Source: Tipula vernalis (Eukaryota > Arthropoda > Insecta > Diptera > Tipulidae). Taken from it: a stretch of 64,000 nucleotides of DNA. A model generated the notes under the pieces. The model did not search any database, was not told the DNA's origin, and was given only the letters and a program-made list of their open reading frames with translations. The stretch's first letter is position 1; the number at the start of each line of letters is the position of its first letter. The translations under genes were made by a program, and so were the position numbers. The DNA is taken from contig OY282558.1 of NCBI GenBank assembly GCA_958295665.1, positions 133,538,701-133,602,700 of the forward strand, given 5' to 3'. Shown one piece after another: positions 1-11,683 of the stretch.

Positions 1-967
1 GTTAATTTTGCCTTTAATGGTGCAACTTTGGTTTTTGCAATCACTATGATCACCTTGCTATCATAGGCCTTACCAGATTTGTAATAAACTACAGCTGCAT
101 ATGCATCTTCCGATACGTCATAGAAACGTGCAGTTTACCTAGCTCATCTTTGTAGCATTTGTAATTGGTTGACATATGAAATCTACTTTGTTTCGATTTC
201 ATTTGGTAATTGTGTATCCCAGTCTAAACCTAATGTCCATAGTTGTTGCATGGTAATCTTTGCTTTTACGATAACGGGGGCTAGCCATCCCATTGGATCA
301 GACAATTTGGATGTTTCGGATAACATTTTCCTCTTGGTAACAGATGATTTAGTAGCCAATGATTTGACTTTAAATTGGAATATGTCCTCTATAGGATTCT
401 AGATGATACCTAAAGTTTTGATTGTTTCGCCAATTTCTATCATATGGCTGCATGCGTCAATATGATCCTTTTGTATGGTTTTCAGTATTTCTTGGTTGTT
501 GCTAGTCCATTTCCTCCAAATCGCCTTGCTTTAATAGTATTGTTAATTGTTGTTGCATTAATACTACTATTCTAGCGTGTTCGCACCTGATAATACGTCA
601 TCCACGTAAAAATCTTCAGTGAGCGCTATTTTTGCTGCTGGGTATTGTTTACCGCCATCTTGTGCTAACTGATGAAGTACTCCAGTGGCTAAATGTGTGG
701 CTGCTGCTGATCCGTACGTTACCGTTTTCATCTTATAAGTGCTGATCTTGCCTTGTTGGTCTCTCCATAGTATTAATTGGTAGATTTGATCTCGATGTCG
801 GCTTTAAACATGAATTTATGTTTTCTGCATCTTAGTAAGATCTCTACTAGTTCTTGTTGTATTGTTGGATCAGTATACATTATATCGTTGAGTGAGACCC
901 CATTTGAAGTTTTTGTAGAAGCGTCAAAAACTTTTCTTAACTTGGTTGTTGAACTGTCTTGTTTCAT
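1..967 (-). pseudogene. BEL/Pao reverse transcriptase fragment (copy 1)
   Basis: Minus-strand frames carry the Pao-type reverse transcriptase start (KLRKVFDAS, then SLNDIMYTDPTIQQ) at 967-773. The frame is lost near 780 and resumes in another frame with TVTYGSAAATHLATG and the polymerase box YVDDVLSG around 600-720. Further down to the window edge only broken frames of the connection and RNase H region remain. The enzyme would have copied the element RNA to DNA. Several frameshifts and stops make this a pseudogene. Confidence 0.75.
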
Positions 968-1097
968 GACTGCAATGTTTTGGCAAAAACATAACCTTTG
1001 TCCACATCACCCTGATTGTTTATTACTTCCATATGGCCTAGCAGAATGTATTCTCGAATGAAACTTGTATATTCATTCTTCATTATTGAATTTTTGT

Positions 1098-1976
1098 TTA
1101 ATGAAATAGTCGTGCTGCCGCTTTCATCTTTGATTCGCCTAATGTGAAGTTATCTTCCTTGAATGGTAATGCAACTTGGTACGTTCCATCTATCTGCCTC
1201 TCGCATGTATTCTGAAAGTGCTGCTCACATTTTTCTTCATCAAAAGTAAATTCGCACTCTTGTCCAACTTCTTCAATTTCCCAAAACTTTTTTAATTGGT
1301 TTTCTAGATCGACATAAGATACCATTGATTGTATTCTGTGTCTCTGGGTGATGTAGTTCTTGCACTTTCCGAATATAATCCATCTTAATTCGGTCTTCTG
1401 TGCCATTGGTTGATCTGGGCCCCCTTTTATAATATTGTTCAATATGATTTTTGGGTAATAATCGGCCCCAAGTAGAATATCTATTGAACCTGGTTTATTA
1501 TAATTAGGATCTGCAAAGGCAATGTTGCTGAGATGTTGCCAGTTTCCCGTTTCCACCTCTTGATCTGGTAGTAGTTTTGTCAGCTTTTGAAATACCAAGG
1601 CGTCGAGGCGTAGCTCAAATTTGGAAGCTATAATTGGTTGGATTTTGAGGCTGACTATCTTTCGTACTTCTCCAATGTCATGATTACCAACTCCCGCTAT
1701 TTTCGCATGTATTTTATTACCTTTTAGCTTCAATCTTTGTACTGCTTCTTCGGTTAGAAAAGTTGCCTGGGAGCCTGGATCTATCAAGACTCTTAATGTT
1801 GTTTGGTTTCCATCATGTTTGACTGCGTTGACTAAAGCTGTTGCTAATAAGACACTCTCGGGCTGACTGTTTATTTTTGCTTCGAGTTTAAAACTTTTTA
1901 TCTCTTGGCCATCTAATTTTTGTTGATGAGAGTTTGACGAATGAAGAATGGTATAGTGTAGACCATTGCGCATCAA
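1098..1976 (-). pseudogene. BEL/Pao protease and linker (copy 1)
   Basis: A 292-codon open stretch. Residues about 80-110 hold the retropepsin-like site, here LIDPGSQATFLTEEAVQRL. BEL proteases normally read D-S/T-G-S at the catalytic turn, so DPGS is an active-site change that should weaken or kill the enzyme. The rest follows the usual BEL pattern: a DUF1758-type body, then KKFWEIEEVGQ and CEQHFQNT, which precede the reverse transcriptase. Part of the decayed polyprotein between gag and RT. Confidence 0.75.
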
Positions 1977-2098
1977 TTGAGCATCTTATATAACTTTTAC
2001 ATTGTTGTATTTGATGTGTTGTAGCAAGGCACCTTCTACATACATTATGTAATAATATAATTTGACTCCTGTTGGACGATGACAGCTTTTTGAATTTT

Positions 2099-2701
2099 TC
2101 ACAGGTCTCTATTGAATGATTTTTCTGACAATAGATGCAAATGCTTTGTACCGTTCGTTGTGGCGAATATTTGTTTCACTGGTTGATTTTTAGGTGGTTG
2201 TGTATAACTCTTGTTACAGTACGATATTTCTATAGTCTTGAATCTTTGTTCAAGGAACTTCAGGAATTCGGTTGTTTCTTCAAATTCACGTGGGTTTTTA
2301 AGTGAACTTTCGTACAGTCGTCGCGTTTCATTGTCTAACTTTTTCAATAAAATGAAAATTAGAAATGAATTCCAGAACTCGACGTTTATTCGACGTTTAG
2401 GCACTCGATAGTGGTTGTCATGCATATTTCTAATTGCAGATGATGACTCAGTAGCAATGGTTGATTGGTTCAGCAATGTATTTAGGTAAGCTGAGACGAG
2501 CAGTCTTTTGTTGTTGTATCGGTTGTTTAATATACTCCAAGCTTTTGCATAATTATCTGCGGTCGATTGTAGATGACAAATTAGCTTAGCCGCTGCTCCA
2601 GTTAAATGTGTTTTCAGATAGTTGATTTTGAGGGTATTGGATAGCTGCTGAGTTTGATCTATCAGTTTGTTAAAGATTTCTGAGAAGCTACCCCATTTCA
2701 T
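2099..2701 (-). pseudogene. BEL/Pao gag core (DUF1759-like, copy 1)
   Basis: Frame of about 200 codons with the gag-core signature of BEL elements: F-NKLIDQ, then LKTHLTGAAAKLI and the segment YAKAWSILNNRYNNKRLLVSAYL. In intact elements this domain packs the RNA into particles. The C-terminal zinc-knuckle region, between this frame and the protease frame, is scrambled. The visible start is set by the preceding stop rather than by a clear initiator, since the true start of gag is about 0.8 kb upstream. Confidence 0.7.
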
Positions 2702-2846
2702 ATAATCTCCATAGAATACGGGTATTTCTATAGGTTTCAGCTTTATTTACATCTCTGTATCATCCTTTGTTGTATTCTCTTCTATCACAGTTGTCATTCT
2801 TATTGCCATCTTGGTGTACTCTCTTCTTAAGGTTTCATAATATTCC

Positions 2847-3547
2847 TTAATACTCCAACTCGTCTTGGTCATCGTCTGATGCTTCGACACATATTTCTTC
2901 GTGTTTGTCAATGATCTGTTTCATTGCGCGTTTCATATATTGTAGAGAGAATTGCATTGCTTGTTTACCTTGCTGCTCTATAAGAATTTCCTTTGAATTG
3001 TCAATTTCTCTGTACATTTCTCGCATTTTGAAGTCCTGTCTTCTAAGTATTTGCTTCAATGAGTTGTTGTTAGTTTGCCAAGATTCCTTTGATGGTGCAT
3101 CTGAGACTTCGGTTGTCTGATGAACATCGATTTTTCCTATTAATGGAATGGCGAACTCAAGACTGGATTGTGGTGTTGGCGTATATGGTGGACCGCTGTT
3201 GAGCCGAAGTCGCATATCTTCGATACATTTTTGGTAAGTATTTGAAATCACTGTTCTTGCAACGTTATATGCATGATCTTTATCTAGTGGTGGATCATTT
3301 TTTTGAATTTGCTCATATGCTTTTACGTATTCAACGTAAAGTGCTTTTAGCTGTTCGGTTTTGGTTTTTCTGCTCTCCCCATCTTTGTTGTAGTTTGTTT
3401 GTACAGTGGTGATTTTTGCTCCAATTTGTTCTTCATTTTGAAGAAGCTCTTCCATTGCTTAATTTCCGATAGAATCTGGTGGTTTTTCTGGATATTGATA
3501 AAATTCGCTGGATTTTTATCTGCTGGTTGTTGTTTAGCTGTATCCAC
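2847..3547 (-). pseudogene. BEL/Pao gag N-terminal part (copy 1)
   Basis: Two overlapping minus-strand frames (3547-3347 and 3455-2847) give a charged, glutamine- and lysine-rich, probably helical protein ending in acidic SDDDQDELEY. This fits the N-terminal coiled part of BEL gag by position, directly upstream of the DUF1759-like core. The overlap of two frames implies at least one frameshift. Sequence identity alone would not name it; the assignment rests mainly on context. Confidence 0.5.
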
Positions 3548-3679
3548 AGTTGAATGTATAATTGCGTGTTTATTTTAAAATTTGTTTATTATAAAGAAAA
3601 CAAATTGTTACGTAAATTTGTCATATGATTCTGTTGTACGGTTATTCCATGTTACCTAATGAATTGGTAACACATTACG

Positions 3680-4260
3680 TATTAATTGTTGTAAGAATTT
3701 ATTTTATATAATTTATAGAATTGATAGAATTTATGAAATTCATAAAAATTTTGAGTATTAGAGTTTATACATTCACTTACTGAATTTTTAAGCTTTATGG
3801 AATTTATTAAATTCATAGAATTTATAGAATTGTTAAAGGTTATAGAATTTATCGAAATTTTTGTATATATAAAACAAATCAAATTTGAGTTTCTGGAAAC
3901 AGACATACTTGAAAAAATTAATAGATCTCAAAGAACCTGAAAAATTTAGAAAATTTATAAATTTTGTAAAATTTACAGTATTGATATAATTTATAAAATA
4001 CAGAATATTTAAAAATGTACAGAGTTTGTAGGAATTATAGAATTTACAGAATTTAATTAATTTAAGAAGCTTATTGGATTTTTAGACTTTACATAATTTG
4101 CAGAATTGAGTGAATTTACAGGATTGCTTGAATTTAGAGCGTTTAAATAATTTTGAAATATAAAGAATTTATATAAATACTACAAATTCCATAAACTTTA
4201 TAAATTCTATAAATTTTTTAAACTCTAATAATAATGTTAGTCCTTTAATTTTAGAAATTA
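3680..4260. repeat. Degenerate AT-rich tandem array (TAGAATTTAT-like)
   Basis: About 580 bp in which short phrases such as TAGAATTTAT, AGAATTTA and AAATTCATAGAA recur every 10-20 bases with many point changes. It looks like an old, decayed simple-sequence array. A weak frame across part of it has no protein-like composition and is not treated as a gene. Confidence 0.6.
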
Positions 4261-5640
4261 TGTATACCTTCATCGTAACTGCGATTTAGCATCGTTCATA
4301 CATAAGCATTTTAAACGAAATTGATTTTTAATTTTTAATGAAAGATTATTTAAAAAAAAAAAAAAAAATTCCGGAATTCCGGAATCGAGAACATTCAATT
4401 CGGAAATTCCGGAATTACTTTTTGGCAAAAAATTGAATGCCCTATTGAAGATTTAGCTTTAAATAGAAGACAACATTTGAAAGTAAAGAAATTCAAATTT
4501 TGGTTCAAATCTAAATTAATGTAAAATCAATATAGAACTTTTACCTCGCAGGCATCACTTTATACGATTTTTATAAATTTTCCTTAAACAAAAATATGAT
4601 AGAGAACCCAACAAAAAAAAATCATAAAACTTTCACCAATAACCGTTATAAAGCATAGAATCCGTAAAAAAGGAAACTTTTTGTTTTGTTTTCTACCAAA
4701 AATATTTTTTAAACAATTTCCATTCGTGGAAATATTTTTTACTCGGCACACACATAATAAAATTTAAATACAGTACACATATACATAAATGTGCAAAATA
4801 CATAAATATACATAAATTTGATCATTTTTATACATCATAACACAGAGAAGTAAATATTTTTTTTTTTTTTTTAACTTTCCAGCTTTTCATTTTATTTTTG
4901 TTTTTCTGTTCCACGCTTTTACAGTTGTTTTATTTTTATTTTAAGTTTTTATCTAATTACAATTAACATATAAAGTTAATGAATTTTGTACCGAAATTAT
5001 ATACGGAAAAACAAAATGTATTTTGATTTATAATTTTAAACCTTTTGTCGAGCATATACACATATGTATACATATGGTATGTATATTTGTGTGTATGAGT
5101 TTTATGCTTTTTGGGTGCTCATAACAATTAAAATGAGCTTTTTTTTGTGCTACTTATATTTATTAACAAAACTCGACTGTTCACATATTATGTGTACCTA
5201 CCTACCTACAAAAAAGTTATTTTTGTAATTTTAATTTTATATTTTCGTACAAACAAATTAAAAACATAAAAAAAACAAAGGAAATAGAAAATTAATTAAA
5301 TGCAAATAACTTAAAGCGATTATTTGATATGGTGGTAATTTTATTCAGCACAACCGATATATTAGCTATTATTGTACAAGAATATTACTTCATAAATATT
5401 CGTTTATTAATTCATGCAATGGAATTTTATTTTGTAAAAGCGGGTTAGTGTTGTGTGTTTTAACAATGGAAGAAAAATGCGAAGTATATTAAAATATAAT
5501 TTTGGGTATTATAGTGTATTTAAAATTAGTTGGGATATTCGATTTGGCCCTGAAAAATTTTGATAGGTTAGCACTTTAATTACTTTGGAAATTATCGAAA
5601 TTTATTAATTTAGGCAGTTAACAGAATGCTACCAAGGGAC
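4261..5640. other. AT-rich non-coding stretch
   Basis: No coding or transposon signature seen. It contains a poly-A run near 4350, a small palindromic CCGGAATTCCGG block at 4370-4425, and an alternating CATATACA/CATATG patch near 5050-5095. Interpreted as intron or intergenic filler. Confidence 0.5.
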
Positions 5641-5752
5641 AGATGGTTTAAGTCTTGAAGGGCACAATTGGGCATATTTGTGTAAAAAGCCGTTTTTCAC
5701 ATTTTATTTATTTGATATTTACAGTGATTACAATCGGTAGTAACAATTACAG

Positions 5753-6025
5753 CTAACTACAATTAATTAGAATTTCAAAAAAAAAAAAAAACTTAACTAA
5801 AACAAGTTTTAATGAATCTCTCGACAAGTTAAAATCAAAAATGTTAAATACTGAATTGAACACCCGTGATGATGTTAGGGTGGGTTTCGAAAGACTATAG
5901 TTTGTTGGCACCTGATCAATGAATACAAACCCAGCATGTTGACACATCCGACGTTCGAGAGCATAGATCTTTAGACGTGCGAATAACTCGGTACAATCGA
6001 TATGGGACTTATTGATATCGCGCAA
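5753..6025 (-). pseudogene. C-terminal tail of a jockey-type LINE ORF2
   Basis: The minus-strand frame (AERRMCQHAGFVFIDQVPTN fragment, then SRVFNSVFNIFDFNLSRDSLK) resembles the extreme C-terminus of jockey/CR1-like LINE proteins. In those a conserved arginine-tyrosine stretch is followed by a phenylalanine-asparagine/aspartate-phenylalanine box just before the stop. A poly-A/poly-T run lies at its end (about 5777-5790). No reverse transcriptase motif remains next to it. The assignment is by pattern only; it could be an unrelated chance frame. Confidence 0.35.
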
Positions 6026-6404
6026 GAACCGCAGTTTTCAAAGATTACATCGATCTGTTAAGGTGGAAGGACATTGTTCGCTGGCAGTTCTATTGAGGTG
6101 TGGCGAAAAGAAACTTATTATGCAAATTTCTTGCAAACTTAAGATTTATTTATTTTTTTTTGTTTTGGTTCACGGAACACAGACATACTGACAGAAATTT
6201 TAAAAATTAAAAATAAAATAAAATATACAAAATAATAAATTTGTAAGAAGTTTGTGTAACAAGTTTCTCAAAATTCCCTGTTCGCAGAAGAAAATGTGTT
6301 GGGCACTCCTTAATTTTATTTATTTTTTTAAATTTTTTTTGGAAACATTTTGTATTATGTAGTTCAATTGTAAACCTTATACTTTTTAAGATATTTGCAA
6401 AATA

Positions 6405-6597
6405 AATTTCCTAGACCAAGGGAGTGAGCGGCCACTTCCGGTTGGCCGATTTGGAGTAAAATTCATTGGCACCTCCAAATTTATCAAAAAAGCATAAATC
6501 TGAGGTTTCAGTTCAATTGGTTAAACCATCCGGACTATAGGGAGGACACAGACTGACAGACTGTCAGCCTGACAGAGTGACAGACGGACAGACTGTA
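6405..6597 (+). repeat. Dispersed repeat, copy A (CTGACAGACTG tract)
   Basis: Contains, in order, GCGGCCACTTCC, a block with ATTTATCAAAAAAGC, ATAAATCTGAGGTT, CTATAGGGA, then a tract of ACAGACTGACAGACTG units. The same blocks occur in the same order on the opposite strand at 44720-45005. Its right edge is where BEL copy 2 begins, so the last residues of that RT frame are read out of this repeat. No coding capacity. Confidence 0.7.
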
Positions 6598-6965
6598 GGT
6601 ACATCGACAAGTAGCTCCCTATTGTTTGCTTTCCATTTTCTTAAACGGAAACAATGTGACCCAAGTGTTTGCGTTAATTCGTCTTTCAACTTTAGAGCAT
6701 CATATATGTTGTCGGCTCCTGTCATTATTTCGTCAACGTATATATCTTCAGAAATTGCGCGTGCACACTCGGGATGCTTCCTCTGGATTGAATTTGCGAT
6801 TTCTTGCATTGTCCTAATCGCCAAGAATGGTGATGAAGCTAGCCCATACGTCACCGTTTCAAGTTTATAATGTTGTATTTGTTCTGAAGGATTCTCTCGC
6901 CATAAAATCTGTTGATACTGTGTATCAACATCAGACACTAAGACCTGGCGGTACATTTTCTCCAC
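6564..6965 (-). pseudogene. BEL/Pao reverse transcriptase palm (copy 2)
   Basis: Starts at MYRQVLV, continues with TYGLASSPFLAIRTMQEIAN and contains the catalytic box as YVDEI instead of the expected YVDDI, so the second metal-binding aspartate is lost. The last residues (PTVCPSVTLSG) come from the flanking CAGACTG repeat, which places the true end near 6597. A frame break around 6970-7010 separates it from the upstream protease-RT frame. Confidence 0.8.
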
Positions 6966-7001
6966 GTCTGTGCAAAATACAAAACAATGTTCTCTAAATC
7001 T

Positions 7002-8321
7002 CTATACAACGGTGAACAACGATGATTGGATAGTTGGTCCGATTGCTAGGCATTGATTTAGTGACAATCCCGATGTTGTTTTTGCGGATCCATCGAAAAC
7101 AACTCGTAATTTGGAGCCAGACTCAGATTGACGAAAAACTCCGTGGTGCGGCAAATAATAAGCATGCTTTGACAATTGTTCTTCAGGCACCGGAAACATA
7201 TGATGTAATGACAAGTATTCTATCATGAAATCGTTGTATGCAGCATGGAATTGTTTATCTCGTGCAAATCGGTTTTCTATATATCGAAAACGTCTTTTTG
7301 CCATTTGCAAAGAATCGCCTAATTGAAATGGTGATTTCTTGAAGGGTAAACTGACATTAAATCGCCCTTCTGCATTGACAGCCGTATGCTCGCAAAATTC
7401 TTCTTCAGGAGAACGAAGTGGCGCATTTGATTGAATCGACTCAGTCTCCCAAAATCGGGTCAAAAATTTAGTCAATTTCAAATCTTCTTCGGTATCTACC
7501 GAAGTCATCGTTGATAAGCAATCAGATGAGCAAACTGGTGCTTGTTTGTCAGCGACAATATATTCAAACACCGTATCGTGTAGAATCAGTTGAGAATTAT
7601 TAATCTCTATCTGATCACACCGTAAAATCGAAAAAAAAAAATAACCTGCTCCCAACAAGTTATCAATTTTACTTAGTTTGTAAAATGTTGGGTCCGCCAG
7701 TTTGATCGACTTTGAGGATTCCAATTGTGGTAGATGCAGTGTGTAATTAGGTAGTTTTGAAGTAATTTGCTCCAATATATGAGCTTCCACATAATGCATC
7801 TTTGAATTTCCACTTCTAATCCTCAGTGACATAACGCCCTTTGTTGATTGGCCTTGTGAGTGCCCCAAACCGCTTATTTGTATATCGGATGTTTTTCTTG
7901 AAAGCCCAAGATTATCTGCACAGGCCTCGGTAATACAATTTAACTGTGATCCAGAGTCCAGCAGTAAACGACATTTTTTGTAATCTCCTCGCTTCGTTAT
8001 ACCCTTTGCAATCGCGGTGGGCAAAAAGGCACTTGTAGATACTAACTTTGAATAACAATGTGCATTAACTGGTTGGTCTTTAACCGCAGTATCTGAACTG
8101 GCTTCAGCGAGAACGGCATCTGGTGTTTTGGCTTCTTGAGTTCCAGTCTCTAAGTGTAGTAATGTGTGGTGTTTCCTCCTACACATTTTACAGCGGGCTA
8201 ATACTGGGCAAATAGATACTGCATGGTTTTGACTTAAGCAATTGTAACAGCGTCGATTCTCCTTAACATATTCTAAGCGCTTTGCAACATCCATCGACAC
8301 AAACATTTCGCAATTAAGCAA
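7002..8321 (-). pseudogene. BEL/Pao zinc knuckles, protease and RT start (copy 2)
   Basis: A 439-codon open frame. Residues about 24-52 hold two knuckle-like clusters (CYNCLSQNHAVSICP, CKMCRRKHHTLLH); a further one (CILCSSKGHWLLNC) lies just upstream in broken sequence. Residues about 118-135 carry an intact protease turn LLDSGSQLNCIT. The BEL linker follows (FWETESI, then CEHTAVNAEGRFNVSLPF), then the RT entry LRVVFDGSAKTTSGLSLNQC. It is the best-preserved frame of this copy, but it is cut from the RT palm by a frame break. Confidence 0.85.
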
Positions 8322-8504
8322 CCAATGACCTTTACTGGAACATAATATACAATGTAATGTATTAGGTTTATTACAAGTACCAGCAGCATTCGTAAGATTG
8401 GGGTCGGTTCAATGAATTGCTAAATGGCCTTTAGCTTCCGTATTAGTTGATTTACGTACCGCAACTATGGTTACAGACTCCAATGTATTGATGTATTGGT
8501 TCTT

Positions 8505-9205
8505 CTATATCAATTGGGTACTCTGCCCAAGCTGATTTTGATTTATCATCCATCTTCTGCGATAGCAAGTATATAAGCAAGGGGTCTCGTGTTTCACTGT
8601 TTCTCCCAATGCTTTAAGACCTCGTATAACATCATCTGATGTATCCATGAATCTCTTCAAGGCCACTACGGATCCATGACTAAAACTTGGCTGATCAACG
8701 AATGTCTTAATAAATGAGTTTATGGTATGACGTTTCCGCTCATATCGCACCGTTAATTTGTTTAAGGCACCAATGTAATTGTTTTCCGTCACGGCCACCA
8801 ATAAGAATGCAGCTTCATTCTCCAGCGCCAGTTTTAAATGTTGAAATTTCTCCACAGGTGAAAGTCTGATTGAGTTATGAATGGTTGACATGAACATGTC
8901 ATAGAATGTTTGCCATTCTGTGATATCACCCTTGAATTTTGGTATCCTGAGTTTTCACCTATTGCCGAATAGTATTCTTCCTCGTAATCATCATCAGGTT
9001 GTTCAGTGTCGCTTAATTAAAAAATGCGAGCTTCAGTGGTAGTGAACTCAGACATTAATTGTTCCACACGAGCTAATCTTACCTTAAAACTTTCTACAGG
9101 TGTACTCATATCTACCTCTTCTCTCAAATACTGGTTGATACTAACTAATTTTTTCTTGTTGCATTCTCGCTGTTTCTTCAAAGGCTTGAGTTCAGCTTCA
9201 GCCAT
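8505..9205 (-). pseudogene. BEL/Pao gag (copy 2)
   Basis: The N-terminal frame 9205-9017 (MAEAELKPLKKQRECNKKKL) is followed after a stop by 8897-8505, with the gag-core pattern MFMSTIHNSIRLSPVEKFQHL and LNKLTVRYERKRHTINSF. The intervening bases still encode gag-like residues in shifted frames. Position directly downstream of the primer-binding site supports the start at 9205. Stops and frameshifts make it non-functional. Confidence 0.7.
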
Positions 9206-9616
9206 TTTGTAGCACGTTTTAATTTAATAGTAAGGTTATAAAACAGCACCATTTAATATGCTCAGCGAGTTCCAATGAGTAAAATGACAACAAATGTCCA
9301 CGAACCGCTTTGCACCATCAACTTGTTAGTTAATATTTGTTTGTCGCTCAACAACATTCATTAATAACTTTCACTATAACGATTTATATTTTAAGCCACT
9401 ACACTACAGTTATTTTTTGTTTTACTTCTGTTTAATTAATAAATGAATTTTAACACTCCAATATGGACGCACAATTACTCAATCACTGTTAAAACAGCTG
9501 CACAAAATGGCCGAATTACACGTACAGTACGTGTTTTGTCTAACACGGACGATGATTTCAGCAAGCGATTTGGCTTCAATTAGTGGCTATAATGCAGATT
9601 TACCGGTCAACGCGTG

Positions 9617-9633
9617 ACCGGCTCGAAGGACCA
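9617..9633 (-). other. tRNA primer-binding site of BEL copy 2
   Basis: On the minus strand TGGTCCTTCGAGCCGGT directly follows the CA that ends the LTR. The leading TGG pairs with the universal CCA end of a tRNA, as in other LTR elements. The first 16 bases are identical to the site in BEL copy 4 at 39547, so both families probably use the same tRNA primer. Confidence 0.75.
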
Positions 9634-10060
9634 TGAACACAAAGGAATTAAGCAAGCTTTCGATCCGCACAAAATATTATAGGCAATGAAAAATAATCCA
9701 GCCATTCACGAAAACTAGATATAGTTTTAACAATTTATTTATTATTAATTAAATTTCGTACATTGTTTAATTTTTACACGAGCGTATGATTTTATTGTAT
9801 TGAAAATTAGTTGTTCACAAGTCGATGGTTGGCGCAAGAGAGAGACTTTAGTTTTTAATATCTAATAATTACAATTTTCTGTTTTTCGTAACTGACGCAA
9901 GGTGTTCAATAATGTATAGAATTGAACGTACTCATTAAATTGCGTTCTGTGATTTATACATGATGGCCAATACATAAACAAAAATTAGACTCATCGATTA
10001 AATATACTATGCTATGTTTTCCTATTGACTGTCAAAATGTCAAATGGAAGAATGTAAACA
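9634..10060 (-). repeat. 5' LTR of BEL copy 2
   Basis: On the minus strand this 427-bp segment begins TGTTTACATTC and ends GTGTTCA, so it has the TG..CA ends expected of an LTR, and the primer-binding site follows at once. The downstream end is well supported by that site. The upstream end is inferred from the TG and from the change to unrelated sequence, because there is no second LTR to compare. Confidence 0.55.
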
Positions 10061-10207
10061 ATACAATTGGTAAGAAAATATTGATAATTAGATCTAAATA
10101 TTATGTTAATTCTAAGTTAAATATTTGAGATTAATTCTAATTATGATATTTATTTGCAGGTGTGTGTTGTAACTGGCTTCAAGGTGTCCCATTCAATTCA
10201 TAATTGT

Positions 10208-11683
10208 TCAAATAGTTTCTGGAAAGTATTCTTTTACATGTGGATCTTGCATACCAGATACATACGAACTTATGTCTATATTATTCCATTGTTTTTTAAA
10301 GCGATCGGATATGGAAATTAAAGGCCCTATTGTTGATGGTTCTATCGTCTTTTCAAATGCTTTGCTTAGCAAACGCTCCGCTGTATGGTGTCGACAAGCA
10401 AAAAACATAATTGAGTTTGAAAATTTGTTTGCTATTAAAAACGCTGCTCCATTTTCAATTCCAGTGTTCGATGCTGTGGTATCAAAGCACATACCTTTAA
10501 CATTATCAACAATTTTCCAGTCATTTTGAGTCTCGAGAATAGCTTCTGTTTGCTTGGGACCAGAACCATTTTCCAATTTCGGAATGATAAGTAATTTAGA
10601 GTTCCCACCACCAGACACAACAATAGCTAAACGTTCAATATCCATATTTGTTATAGTATTGTAAGTTGATGTACTACTCGTTAAATCTTTCATTTTTTTC
10701 CATCCCAGTTAACAGTCAGAAATGTGTCAGGCTTAAAATTTTCTCGAATACCGGTGAAAATCATTTCTCGATATTTGCGCCTGCTGTTTATAACAGTTGA
10801 TGGAGCCAGCTTTAAATCATTCAAGGAATGTCCTAAAGCAATTGATACTAAGGATAATATGATAAATGCTGATCTATTACTTAATCCCAGTCTATCTAAA
10901 GTTTCAGCAATTTCTTTTGTAACAATATTCTTGCTTTCTTTTCATACTTTGTAAATTTGCTCTTTCAAAAGATTTCTTAGATTTTTCGGGTGGTTCATAT
11001 TCTGATAAATATGTATAATCGGTTTCAGTAGTTTCTTCTAATGATTCATACATTTTTCCTAAGCCAGTAGGAGCTGCTACCGGTTTTACAATGCTAGAAT
11101 CCAAGTCACTATTTTCAATTTCTTCTGAGGATTGAAATCCAATTTTTTTACCAATTGCAATCATTTTTCTTTTATTAGAAATGTCATTTCTATTGCATAA
11201 TAAGAAATCTTTTGTTGCTTCGCCAATCAAATCGTGCATTTGCTCGAGCAACATCAAACAGTTTATTGGAATCGAGTTTGAAAACTTCTTCGTTTTTTTT
11301 TGAGCACACCAATCTCTCAATCTATTTTTCTTAAACTTAATGTACTGTTCATACAATTTTTTAAATTTCAGTACAATTTTGTGATCGTCCATAGTCGGAA
11401 TATTTGCTTCTTTCCATAATGCAATAATTTCTTTCGTGATATCTTTTACACTTGTTTTTCTATCTACTTTGTCGATCAAATGAATATAATGGAATCGGCA
11501 AACAACTTGAGCTTTTGATGGTATATTATAACGGTTGAATTTTGGTAAGGTGTGATCTGTAATGCAAAAAATATTCAACTTGGACTTCAAGATATATTTT
11601 TTTTTTATTGATTCATAAAAAACACACAAAATTACTAACACTCTTATGATGAGTATAGACGTGTTTTGACCAAAATATTTCAC
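10208..11683 (-). pseudogene. Decayed transposase-like gene of unnamed type
   Basis: Three minus-strand segments (11683-10904, about 10955-10700, 10693-10208) join into one protein through two frameshifts; the second lies in a run of A near 10690. Features in order: an N-terminal segment with ITKEIIALWKEANIP, a middle with NRSAFIILSLVSIALGHSL, then LTVNWDGK, LAIVVSGGG, KGMCFDTTASNTG and ACRHHTAE. I recall this CFDTT-S-NTG / CRHH pattern from multi-copy hypothetical proteins of insects and cnidarians that behave like DDE transposases, but I cannot name the superfamily. BEL copy 2 ends 150 bp from its stop. Confidence 0.6.

Larger units (their letters stand above)
1..3550 (-). mobile_element. 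BEL/Pao LTR retrotransposon, copy 1 (partial)
   Basis: Read on the minus strand this is a decayed BEL/Pao element in the order gag (3547 down to 2099), aspartic protease with its C-terminal domain (1976-1098), then reverse transcriptase running off the window start. The frame is broken at several points, so no polyprotein can be made. No LTR or primer-binding site is visible upstream of gag; at about 3550 the sequence passes into plain AT-rich DNA. Integrase and the 3' LTR, if present, lie outside the window. Confidence 0.85.
6598..10060 (-). mobile_element. BEL/Pao LTR retrotransposon, copy 2 (3'-truncated)
   Basis: Minus-strand order: LTR (10060-9634), primer-binding site (9633-9617), gag (9205-8505), zinc knuckles and protease (about 8380-7002), reverse transcriptase (to about 6598). 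The copy ends abruptly inside RT where dispersed repeat A begins, so the rest of RT, integrase and the 3' LTR are gone. Domain order and protein motifs are clearly BEL/Pao. It differs in sequence from copies 1, 3 and 4, so it is a separate family. Confidence 0.85.
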
